DNA of 64,000 nt. Source: Yunchengibacter salinarum. Its GTDB lineage: Bacteria > Pseudomonadota > Alphaproteobacteria > Sphingomonadales > Kordiimonadaceae. Position numbers and translations under genes: made by a program. Location: the NCBI RefSeq assembly GCF_037658235.1, contig NZ_JBBJLN010000008.1, positions 1 through 64,000 of the forward strand, read 5' to 3'. Below the pieces are notes generated by a model. That model searched no databases. It had not been told where the DNA came from and was given only the letters and a program-made list of their open reading frames with translations. This document shows positions 8,928 through 18,357 of this stretch, in pieces; positions within the stretch are counted from its first letter, which is position 1; each line of letters opens with the position of its first letter.

Positions 8928-11900
8928 GACGGCTTCCGGGGCGAAGACAGGACGGGCCGGACAGGGCCGGGCACGCGCATCAACAGGCTGTAGAGCGCCG
9001 GCACCACGCCGAGCGTGAGAATGGTCCCCACGGCAAGGCCGAAGGCGATGGCCGACGCCATGCCGTAAAACAGCGCATCCCGGCCAATGATCAGCGGCAA
9101 AAGACCCAGAATGGTGGTTACCGTGGTCATCACGATGGGTCTGAGCCGCCGCACGGAGGCGGAAATGATCGCATCCACCGCGCTGCGGCCATCATCGGCG
9201 CGGCGTTCCATGTCGATGCGGTCGATCAGGACAATGGCATTATTGATGATGATGCCCGCCAGCGCATACAGCCCCAGCGACACCATGAAGCCGAAATTCA
9301 CATTCATCACCAGCATACCCAGCACCGCCCCGATCAGAATGAGCGGAATGGTCAGCACGATGATCAGCGCCCGGCGATAGGAATTGAACTGGGCGATCAG
9401 CAGCAACAGTATGACCCCGGCCACCAGCGGCACATTGGCGCTGAGCGCGGCCTGCGCCTCCGCCGACTGTTCGATCACGCCGTCATATTCGATGGCATGA
9501 CCGGGCGGCAGGTCGGCCCGCAACGCGGCCAGCGCGTCTTCGATCAGCGGGGCCACATCTTCGGCGGTCATACGAGTATTCTTGGCTTCCACGGTGATGG
9601 TGCGAAACAGGTTTTCCCGCTCTATCCGGCCAAAACCGGTGACCAGCGACACATCCGCCACCTGCACCAGCGGCACCCCTTCCGACGATCCGTCCGCCGC
9701 CACGCTGACACTTTCCACCCGGTCCAGATCGAAGCGTTCATCCGCCTTGGCCCGCACCATGATGGGGAAGATGTCATCCCCTGTGCGGAACTCGCTGATC
9801 TGCACGCCGGAAAAATACCGCCTGAGGGAACGGGCGATATCCGCCGACGTGACCCCGGAGCGGCGCGCCCGGTGCTGGTCCACCGTTACCTTCAGCCGGG
9901 TGATGCGGTTTTCCCAGTCCGTGCGCACATCCAGGCTACCGGGAACGCTGCGCAGCACATCTTCCAGCCTTTTCGCGGTCTGGAACAGATAGTCCGCATC
10001 CGGCCCCTTGATCTGCACCTGAATCTTGGAACTGTCGCTGGGGCCGAGGAACATTTTCGTCACTCTGGGCCGGGCTTCGGGGAAGTGGTCGTTCAGCCCG
10101 GCACGCAGGGTATCGATGGTGGGCACCACATTGGCGTACCGGTCCACATTGAGCACCAGAAAGCCCTTGTTGTCCGCCGGGTCGATCGGGGTGAGCGACA
10201 GCACGAAACGCGGCCCGCCAAAACCGCCATAACCGGCAATGTCATCCACATGGGGGAACAGCGCGTCATCGGCCAGGAATTCGGTCATGGCGCGCACTGT
10301 CTGGTCGGTCTTGCGCATGGACGTGCCCGCGGGCAGATCCAGATAGACCAGAATCTGCGCCCGGTCGCTGTCGGGAAAGAATTTCCTGGGCACATGGGAC
10401 ATGCCGTAAACGGCGACCACAAAGGCAGCCACCACCACCGACAGGAACAGCGCCCGGTGGCGCAGAATGGCGCACAATAGCCTTTCATAGCCGCGATTGA
10501 CCCGCTCAAAGGCGGCAAAGAGCGTGAAACCCCGCTTGCCGGAACGGCTGGCCGCCTGGCGCACTTCCGCCGAGCGGATGAAATAATAACACAGCACCGG
10601 CGTGACGGTGAGCGCCAGAAACCAGCTCGCCATCAGGGTGATGACGATAACCACGCTGATGGACCGGGTATATTCGCCGGACACATGATCCGCCAGCATG
10701 AGCGGCAGAAACACCAGCATGGTGGTGAGCGAGGATGACAGCAGCGGCAGGGCCAGCGTGCGCCCGCTTTCGATCAGCGCCCGCATCCGGCTTTCCCCGT
10801 CATCCAGGCGGCGCTTGAAGTCTTCCGCCATGACGATGCCATTGTCCACCAGCAGGCCCAGCGCGATCACCAGCGTGGCCAGCGACATGCGTTCCAGCGT
10901 CATGCCCGCCATGTTCATCACCGCCAGCGTCACCAGCATCACGGCGGGCACGATGGTGCCGACGATCAGCCCGGTCCTGAGGCCGAGAAAGAACACCACC
11001 ACGGCCAGCACGATCAGCAGGGTCTGCGCCACATTGAGAGAAACCCCCTGCACCGCCTGTTTCACCTGGGTCGCCTGATAGGTGGCGATGTCCAGGCTGT
11101 AACCCGCCGGCAGATCCCGCCGCACCGCATCCATCGCCGCGCTCATCCGTGGGGAGAAGCTCAGCACGTCATCCGTATCGTTCATGGAAATGGCGAACAG
11201 GATGGCGGGCTTGCCATTGAAATAGGCGGTGCGCCGGGGCGGGTCCACCGTGCCCCGGCGCACGGTGGCCAGATCCCGTATGGCGATGGTCTGGTCCTGA
11301 TCCGGCAGGGCCACCAGCGTGTCGCCGATGGCCTCCGCGCTATCGAAATTGCCGGTGGGTTCCAGGATGAATTCCTGCCCCGCCGCGTCCACCTGCCCGC
11401 CGGGGCTGATGATGTTCTGGTCCTGCAAGGCGCTGGCCAACTGCGCGGGGGAAACGCCAAGCCGGGCCAGCCGGGCATTGGAGAATTCGATAAAGATGCG
11501 TTCTTCCTGAATGCCCAGCAGGTCGATCCGCCTGGTGCCCGGCACGCCGTACAGCCTGTCCCGGATATGCTGCGCCATGTCGCGCATCCGGCCCATGCTG
11601 ACGTCGTCCGCCGTGAGTGCCGCGGTGATCACGGCCACATCCCCGAAATCGTCGTTGATTTCCGGCTTCAGGGTGCCTTCGGGAAGGTCGGCGCGGGCTT
11701 CATCCACCTTGTCGCGCACCTCGTCCCATATCTGGTCCAGATCGAAGAAGCGGTCCCGCACTTCCGTATGGATCACCGAGCGGCCCGGCAGGGAAACGGA
11801 GCGGATTTCCTCCAACTCGGATATCTCGCGCAGCTTTTCCTCAAGCGTCTTGGTGATCAGCAGGTCCACCTTTTCCACGGGCAGGCCGGGGAAGCGCGTG

Positions 11901-12043
11901 GTGATCACCGCATCGCGCACGGTGATCTTCGGGTCTTCACGGGCAGGCAGGGTGCCATAACTGACGGCGCCATATACCATCGCCACGCCGACCAGGGCGA
12001 ACAGCACGCGGCGAAACCTGAAAGCGACACGGGAAAGAGACAT
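8924..12043 (-). CDS. RND efflux transporter permease with atypical proton-relay residues
   Basis: A 1039-residue RND inner-membrane pump of the drug/lipophile branch, paired with the lipoprotein adaptor 56 bases upstream. It has 12 membrane segments and two periplasmic loops. In TM4 the usual VDD pair reads LLVDNGIVMAED, so the first aspartate is kept and the second is Asn. In TM10 the position of AcrB Lys940 is Asn in IIINNAIVLID. The same substitutions recur in a known group of RND pumps, so this is more likely a subfamily trait than a defect. No outer-membrane channel gene is directly attached; the TolC-like proteins at 6288 or 19427, or one elsewhere, could serve. Substrate is unknown. 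Confidence 0.9.
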   Translation of the reverse strand: MSLSRVAFRFRRVLFALVGVAMVYGAVSYGTLPAREDPKITVRDAVITTRFPGLPVEKVDLLITKTLEEKLREISELEEIRSVSLPGRSVIHTEVRDRFFDLDQIWDEVRDKVDEARADLPEGTLKPEINDDFGDVAVITAALTADDVSMGRMRDMAQHIRDRLYGVPGTRRIDLLGIQEERIFIEFSNARLARLGVSPAQLASALQDQNIISPGGQVDAAGQEFILEPTGNFDSAEAIGDTLVALPDQDQTIAIRDLATVRRGTVDPPRRTAYFNGKPAILFAISMNDTDDVLSFSPRMSAAMDAVRRDLPAGYSLDIATYQATQVKQAVQGVSLNVAQTLLIVLAVVVFFLGLRTGLIVGTIVPAVMLVTLAVMNMAGMTLERMSLATLVIALGLLVDNGIVMAEDFKRRLDDGESRMRALIESGRTLALPLLSSSLTTMLVFLPLMLADHVSGEYTRSISVVIVITLMASWFLALTVTPVLCYYFIRSAEVRQAASRSGKRGFTLFAAFERVNRGYERLLCAILRHRALFLSVVVAAFVVAVYGMSHVPRKFFPDSDRAQILVYLDLPAGTSMRKTDQTVRAMTEFLADDALFPHVDDIAGYGGFGGPRFVLSLTPIDPADNKGFLVLNVDRYANVVPTIDTLRAGLNDHFPEARPRVTKMFLGPSDSSKIQVQIKGPDADYLFQTAKRLEDVLRSVPGSLDVRTDWENRITRLKVTVDQHRARRSGVTSADIARSLRRYFSGVQISEFRTGDDIFPIMVRAKADERFDLDRVESVSVAADGSSEGVPLVQVADVSLVTGFGRIERENLFRTITVEAKNTRMTAEDVAPLIEDALAALRADLPPGHAIEYDGVIEQSAEAQAALSANVPLVAGVILLLLIAQFNSYRRALIIVLTIPLILIGAVLGMLVMNVNFGFMVSLGLYALAGIIINNAIVLIDRIDMERRADDGRSAVDAIISASVRRLRPIVMTTVTTILGLLPLIIGRDALFYGMASAIAFGLAVGTILTLGVVPALYSLLMRVPGPVRPVLSSPRKPS

Positions 12044-12099
12044 GGGGCCAGGTGCTCCGTTTTTTCCGAGCCGGGGGCCGGGCCGGACAAGGCGGATGA

Positions 12100-13263
12100 T
12101 CAGGGATTGAAACGACGGGCACGGTCGCCCAGCACACGAACGGTCTGGCCGTCCCGCAAAAAGGCGGTGCCGGTGTCCACCACCCGCTCGCCGGGCTCGA
12201 TGCCATCGGCCAGATAGGCATGGGCCCCTTCCAGCGCACTCACGCTGACCTGGCGCCGCTCAAGCCGGTTGCCCTGCCCCGTCAGCACAAAGGCCACATG
12301 GCCATCCCCGTTCGGCGTGATGGCGCTGACCGGCACGCGGATCAACTGGCGATGGATTCCACGATCGAGATTCAGATGCACCTCCGCCGACATGCCGGGA
12401 CGGATGGCCGGGTCCGGGGATTCCAGCCGCAGGGTCACGGGAAAGGCATTGCCGGTTTCCGCCCGGCTGCCCATTTCGGTTACCGCCGCGAACGCATCCA
12501 CGCCGGGACGGGACGGGAAACTGATCCGGTGGCGCCCGCCTTCAAAGGTGCGGACAATCAGGGTTTCCGGCACCAGCGTGCGCACTTCCGCCGCGGTTTC
12601 GCTTTCCACACGGAGCACGATCACGCCCGGCCCCGCCTGTTCCCCCGGTTCCATCAGGCGGGCGGCCACCACACCATCGAACGGGGCGGTCAGGCGGGTA
12701 TCGGCCAGGTTTTCACGGGCCAGCGCCAGCCGCGCATCGGCCAGCGCCACCATCTGGCGGGCGGATTCGAACTGGGCGGCGGCGATGTCGAACTGCGCCT
12801 CGGATACGGCCACCGTATCCACCAGATCCTTCTTGCGCTCGAAATCGCGCCGCGCCTCGGTCAGCCGGGCGCGGGCCTCCTTCAACTGGGCCTGCCGTTC
12901 ATGGACGGTGATCTCGAAGGTGCGGGCATCCAGCCGGGCCAGAACATCGCCCTTTTTGAACCGCTCCCCCAGGTCAACGGCGATCGATTCGATCCGGCCA
13001 TTGACTTCAAAGGTCTGGGCGCTGCGGTCAAAGGCACGCACCAGACCGGGAAGACGGCGCACATGCGGGCCTTCATGCAGCTTCGCCACCTCGAACGTGA
13101 CAGCCTTGGGCGGCTCGTCCGCTTCCTGCGCGGTGTCGCCGCCACAGGCCGCCAGCAGACATGCCGCCATGGTCGCCACAGCGCCGCGCAACACGCCCAT
13201 GGCGGGCCGACCCGCGCGGCCCGGCGCACCCTGGCCGGGTTTTGCCTGATCCATTCCCGTCAT
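12100..13263 (-). CDS. RND periplasmic adaptor, lipoprotein type
   Basis: A 387-residue membrane fusion protein for the adjacent RND pump. After a short positively charged lead it has a lipoprotein signal (VATMAACLLAACGG, lipobox cysteine at residue 40), so it is anchored in the inner membrane by lipid. The lipoyl/barrel-sandwich halves are visible at about 75-110 and 180-215 (LTAPFDGVVAARLMEPGEQA), with an alpha-hairpin of Arg/Glu-rich helices between them. The frame is open to a TTG at 13383, but the predicted promoter and operator at 13336-13374 fall inside that extension. I therefore start at the ATG at 13263; ATG 13254, preceded by GACGGGA, is an alternative. First gene of an operon with the permease and the TetR gene. 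Confidence 0.88.
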   Translation of the reverse strand: MTGMDQAKPGQGAPGRAGRPAMGVLRGAVATMAACLLAACGGDTAQEADEPPKAVTFEVAKLHEGPHVRRLPGLVRAFDRSAQTFEVNGRIESIAVDLGERFKKGDVLARLDARTFEITVHERQAQLKEARARLTEARRDFERKKDLVDTVAVSEAQFDIAAAQFESARQMVALADARLALARENLADTRLTAPFDGVVAARLMEPGEQAGPGVIVLRVESETAAEVRTLVPETLIVRTFEGGRHRISFPSRPGVDAFAAVTEMGSRAETGNAFPVTLRLESPDPAIRPGMSAEVHLNLDRGIHRQLIRVPVSAITPNGDGHVAFVLTGQGNRLERRQVSVSALEGAHAYLADGIEPGERVVDTGTAFLRDGQTVRVLGDRARRFNP

Positions 13264-13335
13264 CGTGATGTCCCGTCCCGTTCGGCGGCCATGGGGCCGC
13301 ACTTTCTGCATGACCAAGCGTTTCCATCCGGCGAC

Positions 13336-13363
13336 TTTATATCGGCATGATCCAGCAATCAAA
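13336..13363 (-). promoter_or_regulatory. predicted sigma-70-like promoter of the RND operon
   Basis: On the minus strand TTTGAT (13363-13358) and TATAAA (13341-13336) are separated by 16 bases. This would place the transcription start near 13328, about 65 bases before the adaptor ATG at 13263. The -35 box overlaps the TetR-type inverted repeat. Confidence 0.45.
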
Positions 13364-13374
13364 CGTTTGTTTGA
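13359..13374. promoter_or_regulatory. TetR-type operator upstream of the RND efflux operon
   Basis: TCAAACGTTTGTTTGA is a perfect inverted repeat with 6-base arms (TCAAAC/GTTTGA) and a 4-base centre. It contains the smaller palindrome CAAACGTTTG. AAACGTTTG-type sequences are typical of TetR/AcrR-family sites. It overlaps the predicted -35 of the adaptor-permease-tetR operon, the expected position for repression by the operon's own TetR protein. The pairing of site and protein is inference. Confidence 0.6.
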
Positions 13375-13480
13375 AGTTTCCAATGAACCACGGAAAGGGC
13401 CGGACGGGCCGCAAGCAACCCGGTAGCACGCTCATGCCGCACATATAAACTCTTAGGATGAATTTTTACTATCTATATAC

Positions 13481-13486
13481 TATAAT
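13481..13486 (+). promoter_or_regulatory. candidate -10 element of the GGDEF-EAL gene
   Basis: A perfect TATAAT lies in a short A+T-rich patch (13442-13500) 69 bases before the ATG at 13555. No convincing -35 box sits 16-18 bases upstream, so an activator or another sigma factor may be involved. The start codon itself is preceded by TTGAGGA. Confidence 0.4.
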
Positions 13487-13554
13487 CGATGCGTGCTATA
13501 GAACATATCAGCGAGTCTCCGGCCTGCCACCGGGTCCGCGATTGAGGATTTATC

Positions 13555-16485
13555 ATGCCCTACAGCCGCCAAGCAGCGATCGCAAACGATCCATGGATCG
13601 CCCTGCGGGAGCGGGAAAAGGAATTATGGGCGCTTGAACAGGTCCTGAGCCTGATCCAGCACCACAGGCGCCCGGATCAGAACCTGCTGAATGACATCGT
13701 GCCCGTTTTGCAGAAAGCGATGTATGATCCCGCCCATGCGGAAGCCAGTCTCAGCGTTTATCATATTTCTTCCGCCTCAAGCGGCTTTGATGCCACCACG
13801 CACCGCATTGATGAGCCACTTGTCATCAATGGCAAGTCCGCGGGCATGGTCTGCGTGGGCTACCCCTCGCTCGACGACGAGGAGGATGCCGCTTTTCTGG
13901 ATGAGGAATACAAACTGATCCAGCGCATCAGCCGGTCGCTGGAAAGTCTGATCGGCTTTTACAATGCGGAAGCCCGCTTCCAGGCCATGTTCGAAAGCCT
14001 GTCCGTGGGGGTGGCCATTGCAGACATGAAAGGCCGGTGGATGTCCCTGAACCCCGCGGGGGAGCGCCTGCTGGGCTATGATCAGCATGAACTGGCCGGG
14101 CGCCAGATCACCGAGATCACCGCGCCGGAGGACCGCCCCCTGACCCACAAGAGCCTGAAAAAGGGGCGCGCGGGAAAGGCGGAAAACGCGCAATATCAGA
14201 AGAAGTACATCCGCAAGGACGGTTCCCCCGTGTGGTGCGACGTGTCATGGAGCGTGGTGCACCGCCCTGACGGCAAGCCCGATTATGTGGTGGCGATCAT
14301 CACCAATGCCAGCGACCGCGTGGCCGCCGAAAAGAGAGCCGCCCACCGCGCCAAGCGGCTGGAAACCACGCTGGCCACCCTGCGCGCGGAAAAGGAACGC
14401 ACCGACATGGTGGTGTCCCATACCGGTGTGGGGCTGATTGATTACCGCATCCAGTCGGATCGTCTGATGGTGAACCGGCAAACCCGCATCATGCTGAACA
14501 AGGGGTCCGGGGCGCTGGGGCTGGATGATCTGAGAGAAAAGTTCGACGGCGCGCACCTGGAGCATCTGACCACAACCATCAACCGCATCTGCGCCGGCCA
14601 ACTGGATGAAGCGTCCATGGAATTGCGGGCGCAGTCCCGGCCTGAAAGCGCCGGGCCGCTATGGCTGAAACTGCACATCCGATCCGCCGGCACAAAAAAG
14701 GGTGATAAACCGGATCGGCTTGTGGGCACCCTGATCGACGCCACCAAAGAACACCTGATGAAAGAGCGGGACCATGTACTGTCCGCCGTCGTGGAACAGA
14801 CCTCAACCGCCATATTGCTGACCGACCGGCAGGGGCGGATTGAATATGTCAATCCGTCTTTCGAACAGATCACCGGCTACAGTGCGGCGGAGATCAAGGG
14901 GCAGAATACATCCATTCTGTCTTCCGGCCTGACATCCAATGCCACCTATGAGGACCTGTGGAACACCATCACCCGTGGCGAAATATGGCATGGGGAACTG
15001 ATCAATCGCCATGCGGACGGGCGGCTTTATTATGTGCAGAATCAGGTGGTGCCAATCCGGGATGAAAGCGGGCAGATCATAAAATATGCCGGTATCGAGG
15101 AAGACGTGACCCTGCGGCGGGAACAGGCGGCCAGGATCGAGAATCTGGCCAATTACGACCAGTTGACGCAATTGCCCAATCGGACCCTGGCGATGGAGCA
15201 ATTGCAGATCGAGTTGACCAAGGCGCGCCAGAATCATGACATTCTGGCCCTGTTTCTGATTGATCTGGACAATTTCAAGCTGGTCAATGACTCGTCCGGC
15301 CACCCCACCGGGGACAAGGTACTGACAGCCATCGCCCAACGCCTGCGGCAGGCATTGACGGGCAAGGCCAGAGTGGCGCGCATTGGCGGCGACGAGTTTC
15401 TGATCATGGCAAACGCCATGCCGGGGCTGGAGGAAATCGAGGCCCTCGCCGACCGGCTGGTTCGCCAGTTCAAGCTGCCGGTTCACGCGGCGGATCAGAC
15501 CTTCAAGGTCAGCGCCAGTTTGGGGGTGAGTGTCTATCCCGATGATGGCCGGGAAGCGGATCAACTGGTGCGCGCCGCCGACACGGCCATGTACCGCGCC
15601 AAGGAAAACGGGCGCAACCAGTACTGCTTTTTCGCCGAGGAAATGGCGGCCCGTATCGATCGCCGGGTGATGCTGGAACAGCACCTGAACGGCGCCCTGG
15701 ACCGGAACGAGATACAGGTTCACTACCAGCCCTTCATTCATCTGGCCAGCGGCGAGGCCGTGGGCATGGAAGCCCTGATGTGCTGGACCAGCGACGATCT
15801 GGGCACCGTGCGGCCCGATGAATTCATCCCGGTGGCGGAAAGTTCGGGCGCGATCAACCAGCTTGGGCATTTCGTCATGCGTCAGGCGCTGCATGACGTG
15901 GCCAGCCTGCGCGCGGGTGGCAACCCGGATCTGTATGTGGCCGTGAATGTGTCGGCCCAGCAATTATGGCGCGCCGATTTCGTGGACGAAATATCCGCCC
16001 TGCTTCAGGAAGCCGATCTGCCGGGCGACGCCCTGGAGGTGGAGGTGACGGAATCGCTCTTTCTGGGTGATCCCACCTTGCTGGAGGCCCGCTTTCAGGC
16101 TTTTCGGGCCCGGAATATCCGACTCAGCATGGATGATTTCGGGACCGGCTATTCCTCGCTGGGGTATTTGCGGCAATACCCCTTTTCCAGCCTGAAAATC
16201 GACAAGAGCTTCGTCCGCGACAGTTCCAGCGACGCAACCGCCAGCGGGCTGGTGCAGGCGGTGCTGTCCATGGCCCATGCGCTCAATCTGACCGTGGTGG
16301 CGGAAGGTGTGGAAACGGAAGACCATGTGCGCTTTCTGGAAGAGTCCCACTGCGATCTGGCGCAAGGTTATTATTATGCCAAACCAATGCCGTTCGATGT
16401 CCTGCGCGATGTGCTGACCCGGCGCGAAAACCGGGTCCGAAACGGCAATGCATCACCGCATAAGCCGCACATCACCCTGCATTGA
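13555..16485 (+). CDS. diguanylate cyclase/phosphodiesterase with three PAS domains (GGDEF-EAL)
   Basis: A 976-residue soluble signalling protein for cyclic di-GMP turnover. After a GAF-like N-terminal region come three PAS-type modules, at about 141-260 (RFQAMFESLSVGVAIAD), 283-400 (degenerate) and 405-520 (VVEQTSTAILLTDRQG, NPSFEQITGYS). A GGDEF domain follows with the intact motif at 611-615, then an EAL domain with EAL at 739-741, EVTESLF and DDFGTGYSSL. Both catalytic signatures look intact. The allosteric RxxD I-site expected five residues before GGDEF is absent (TGKA at that place), so product inhibition is not expected. No membrane segment is seen. It lies 213 bases ahead of the pseudo-ABC exporter operon on the same strand. 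Confidence 0.92.
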   Translation: MPYSRQAAIANDPWIALREREKELWALEQVLSLIQHHRRPDQNLLNDIVPVLQKAMYDPAHAEASLSVYHISSASSGFDATTHRIDEPLVINGKSAGMVCVGYPSLDDEEDAAFLDEEYKLIQRISRSLESLIGFYNAEARFQAMFESLSVGVAIADMKGRWMSLNPAGERLLGYDQHELAGRQITEITAPEDRPLTHKSLKKGRAGKAENAQYQKKYIRKDGSPVWCDVSWSVVHRPDGKPDYVVAIITNASDRVAAEKRAAHRAKRLETTLATLRAEKERTDMVVSHTGVGLIDYRIQSDRLMVNRQTRIMLNKGSGALGLDDLREKFDGAHLEHLTTTINRICAGQLDEASMELRAQSRPESAGPLWLKLHIRSAGTKKGDKPDRLVGTLIDATKEHLMKERDHVLSAVVEQTSTAILLTDRQGRIEYVNPSFEQITGYSAAEIKGQNTSILSSGLTSNATYEDLWNTITRGEIWHGELINRHADGRLYYVQNQVVPIRDESGQIIKYAGIEEDVTLRREQAARIENLANYDQLTQLPNRTLAMEQLQIELTKARQNHDILALFLIDLDNFKLVNDSSGHPTGDKVLTAIAQRLRQALTGKARVARIGGDEFLIMANAMPGLEEIEALADRLVRQFKLPVHAADQTFKVSASLGVSVYPDDGREADQLVRAADTAMYRAKENGRNQYCFFAEEMAARIDRRVMLEQHLNGALDRNEIQVHYQPFIHLASGEAVGMEALMCWTSDDLGTVRPDEFIPVAESSGAINQLGHFVMRQALHDVASLRAGGNPDLYVAVNVSAQQLWRADFVDEISALLQEADLPGDALEVEVTESLFLGDPTLLEARFQAFRARNIRLSMDDFGTGYSSLGYLRQYPFSSLKIDKSFVRDSSSDATASGLVQAVLSMAHALNLTVVAEGVETEDHVRFLEESHCDLAQGYYYAKPMPFDVLRDVLTRRENRVRNGNASPHKPHITLH

Positions 16486-16698
16486 AAGAACCGGAAACGA
16501 CGCGGCCCGCCATCGACAAACGAGACGGATTGACGCCCTGACAGACCGCGATAAGGGGCAACGATAGTGCAATTATTATTTTTTCGCACTGCGTGATAGC
16601 TTTTTACGATCAAAATAAACGACAGAAAGCGATTGTCCTTTGGCGGGCAGCCTTTATTTGAAGGGCTCGTGTGCAAGCCCAATCACAAGGACGCCATC

Positions 16699-18357
16699 AT
16701 GGGTGAGAGTCTGACCCCCAACCACATCCGGCAAGTGATCAATCTGATCCTTCAGGTGGAAACCCGCTATTTCATTCTGGCCATGGTGTATAGCGTCGCG
16801 GTGAGCCTGTTATTGCTCGGCATTCCCATTTCCGTGCAGATGCTGATTGATCAGGTGGCCAATACGGCGCTGATCCAGCCCGTGGTGATCCTGTCCGTCG
16901 TTCTGTTCGGCCTGCTGGCTGCCGCCGGGGTACTGTATGCGCTGCGCGCCCATCTTCTGGAACTCTATAGCCGCCGCATGTTCGCCCGGCTCAGCGGCGA
17001 AATCGCCCTGACCGCCATCAATGGCGATGTGCGCTTTTTCGAGGAACGGGGGCGGGGCGATCTGTTCAACCGTTATTTTGACATCATGACCCTGCAACGC
17101 ACCGTACCGGAAATGCTGGTGGGGCTGTTCACCCTGCTGTTTCAGGGCCTGATCGGCTTTGCGCTGGTGTCGCTGTATCACCCGATTTTCCTGGGTTTCA
17201 ATCTGCTGCTGCTTCTGGCGCTTTGGGTGATCTGGCGGGGCTGGCGCAATGGCGGAATGCGCACCGCCATCCATCTGTCTGAAGCGAAATACCGCGCCGC
17301 CTATTGGCTTGAAGGGCTGACCATCAATAACGGTTTCTTCAAATCCGCCGCCCATGTGAACTTCGCCCTGGAACGCACCAATCACCATATCGAAGATTAT
17401 CTGGCCAAGCAGCGCACCAATTTCCGCTATGGCTTCAGCCAGTTGATCGCGCTGCTGTTCCTCTATGCGCTGGCCAGCGCCGCGCTGCTGGGCGTGGGGG
17501 GCTGGCTGGTGATCGCGGAAGAACTGACCCTCGGCCAACTGGTGGCCGCGGAATTGATCATGTCCGCCATCTTCGCCGGCTTCGCGCCGCTGGGCGGCTA
17601 TATGATGCAATATTATGACGTGGCCGCCGCGTGCGAGGAACTGTACCGCTTCCGCAGCATCCCGATCGAAGACCGGGGCGGCGGCCTGCCGCTTCAGAAA
17701 GACGGTCTGGACCTGACCATGCGCGGCGTGACCACCAAGCAGCATGGCGACCGGGAGACCTTCGACCTGCACCTGAAGGCGGGCACCAAGGCGGTGGTCA
17801 CGGCCAGCAACCCGAACCGACAGCGGCTGTTCCTGATGATGCTGCGCGGCTATGTGACGCCCGCGTCCGGGTCCATCCTGCTGGGTGGGCAGGACCTGCG
17901 GGACGTGGACACACTGACCCTGCGGGAGCATGTGACCGTGATCGACCGGCCAACCCTGGTGCCGGGCCGCATCGCCGACATTCTCCGGTTGGCCGACCCC
18001 ACCGCCAGCCGGGCCACCCTGCGCCGCGCACTGGACTGTGTGGGCCTGACCGAGCGGGTGGACGGCCTGAACAAGGGCATGGAAACCCGCATCGAACGGG
18101 ACGGCTGGCCCTTCACCAATGAAGAAGCCATGCGCTTCAAGCTGGCTGCCGCGCTTCTGTCGCATCCGTCCCTGCTGGTGCTGGTTCAGGGCTTTGACAC
18201 GGTGGATGAAGACCATCTGGAACGGGTGCTTGCCATGCTGGATGAAAAGCGCCCCACCACGGTGCTCTATTTCTCCAAGCGGCCCCAAATGGCCTGTATG
18301 CCCGACCATCTCGATCTGGACCGGCAATCCGTTCCCACCGCGGAGACAAAGGCATGA
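16699..18357 (+). CDS. type I secretion-like ABC protein with degenerate, probably inactive ATPase domain
   Basis: A 552-residue protein with the architecture of an ABC exporter half: about six membrane segments within residues 22-300, including LEGLTINNGFFKSAA in the usual cytoplasmic loop, then a region that follows the nucleotide-binding fold. Every catalytic motif is missing. The Walker A position reads TASNPNRQRLF (368-378), the Q-loop VIDRPTL, the LSGGQ position FTNEE (472-476), Walker B with its glutamate VLVQGFDTVD, and the H-loop YFSKRP. Flanking structural sequence such as ASGSILLGGQDLRDVDTLTLRE is well kept, so this is a conserved pseudo-ATPase rather than a decaying gene. AAGGA precedes the ATG at 16699; the longer frame from 16633 has no such site. 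Four-base overlap with the next gene. Confidence 0.85.
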   Translation: MGESLTPNHIRQVINLILQVETRYFILAMVYSVAVSLLLLGIPISVQMLIDQVANTALIQPVVILSVVLFGLLAAAGVLYALRAHLLELYSRRMFARLSGEIALTAINGDVRFFEERGRGDLFNRYFDIMTLQRTVPEMLVGLFTLLFQGLIGFALVSLYHPIFLGFNLLLLLALWVIWRGWRNGGMRTAIHLSEAKYRAAYWLEGLTINNGFFKSAAHVNFALERTNHHIEDYLAKQRTNFRYGFSQLIALLFLYALASAALLGVGGWLVIAEELTLGQLVAAELIMSAIFAGFAPLGGYMMQYYDVAAACEELYRFRSIPIEDRGGGLPLQKDGLDLTMRGVTTKQHGDRETFDLHLKAGTKAVVTASNPNRQRLFLMMLRGYVTPASGSILLGGQDLRDVDTLTLREHVTVIDRPTLVPGRIADILRLADPTASRATLRRALDCVGLTERVDGLNKGMETRIERDGWPFTNEEAMRFKLAAALLSHPSLLVLVQGFDTVDEDHLERVLAMLDEKRPTTVLYFSKRPQMACMPDHLDLDRQSVPTAETKA

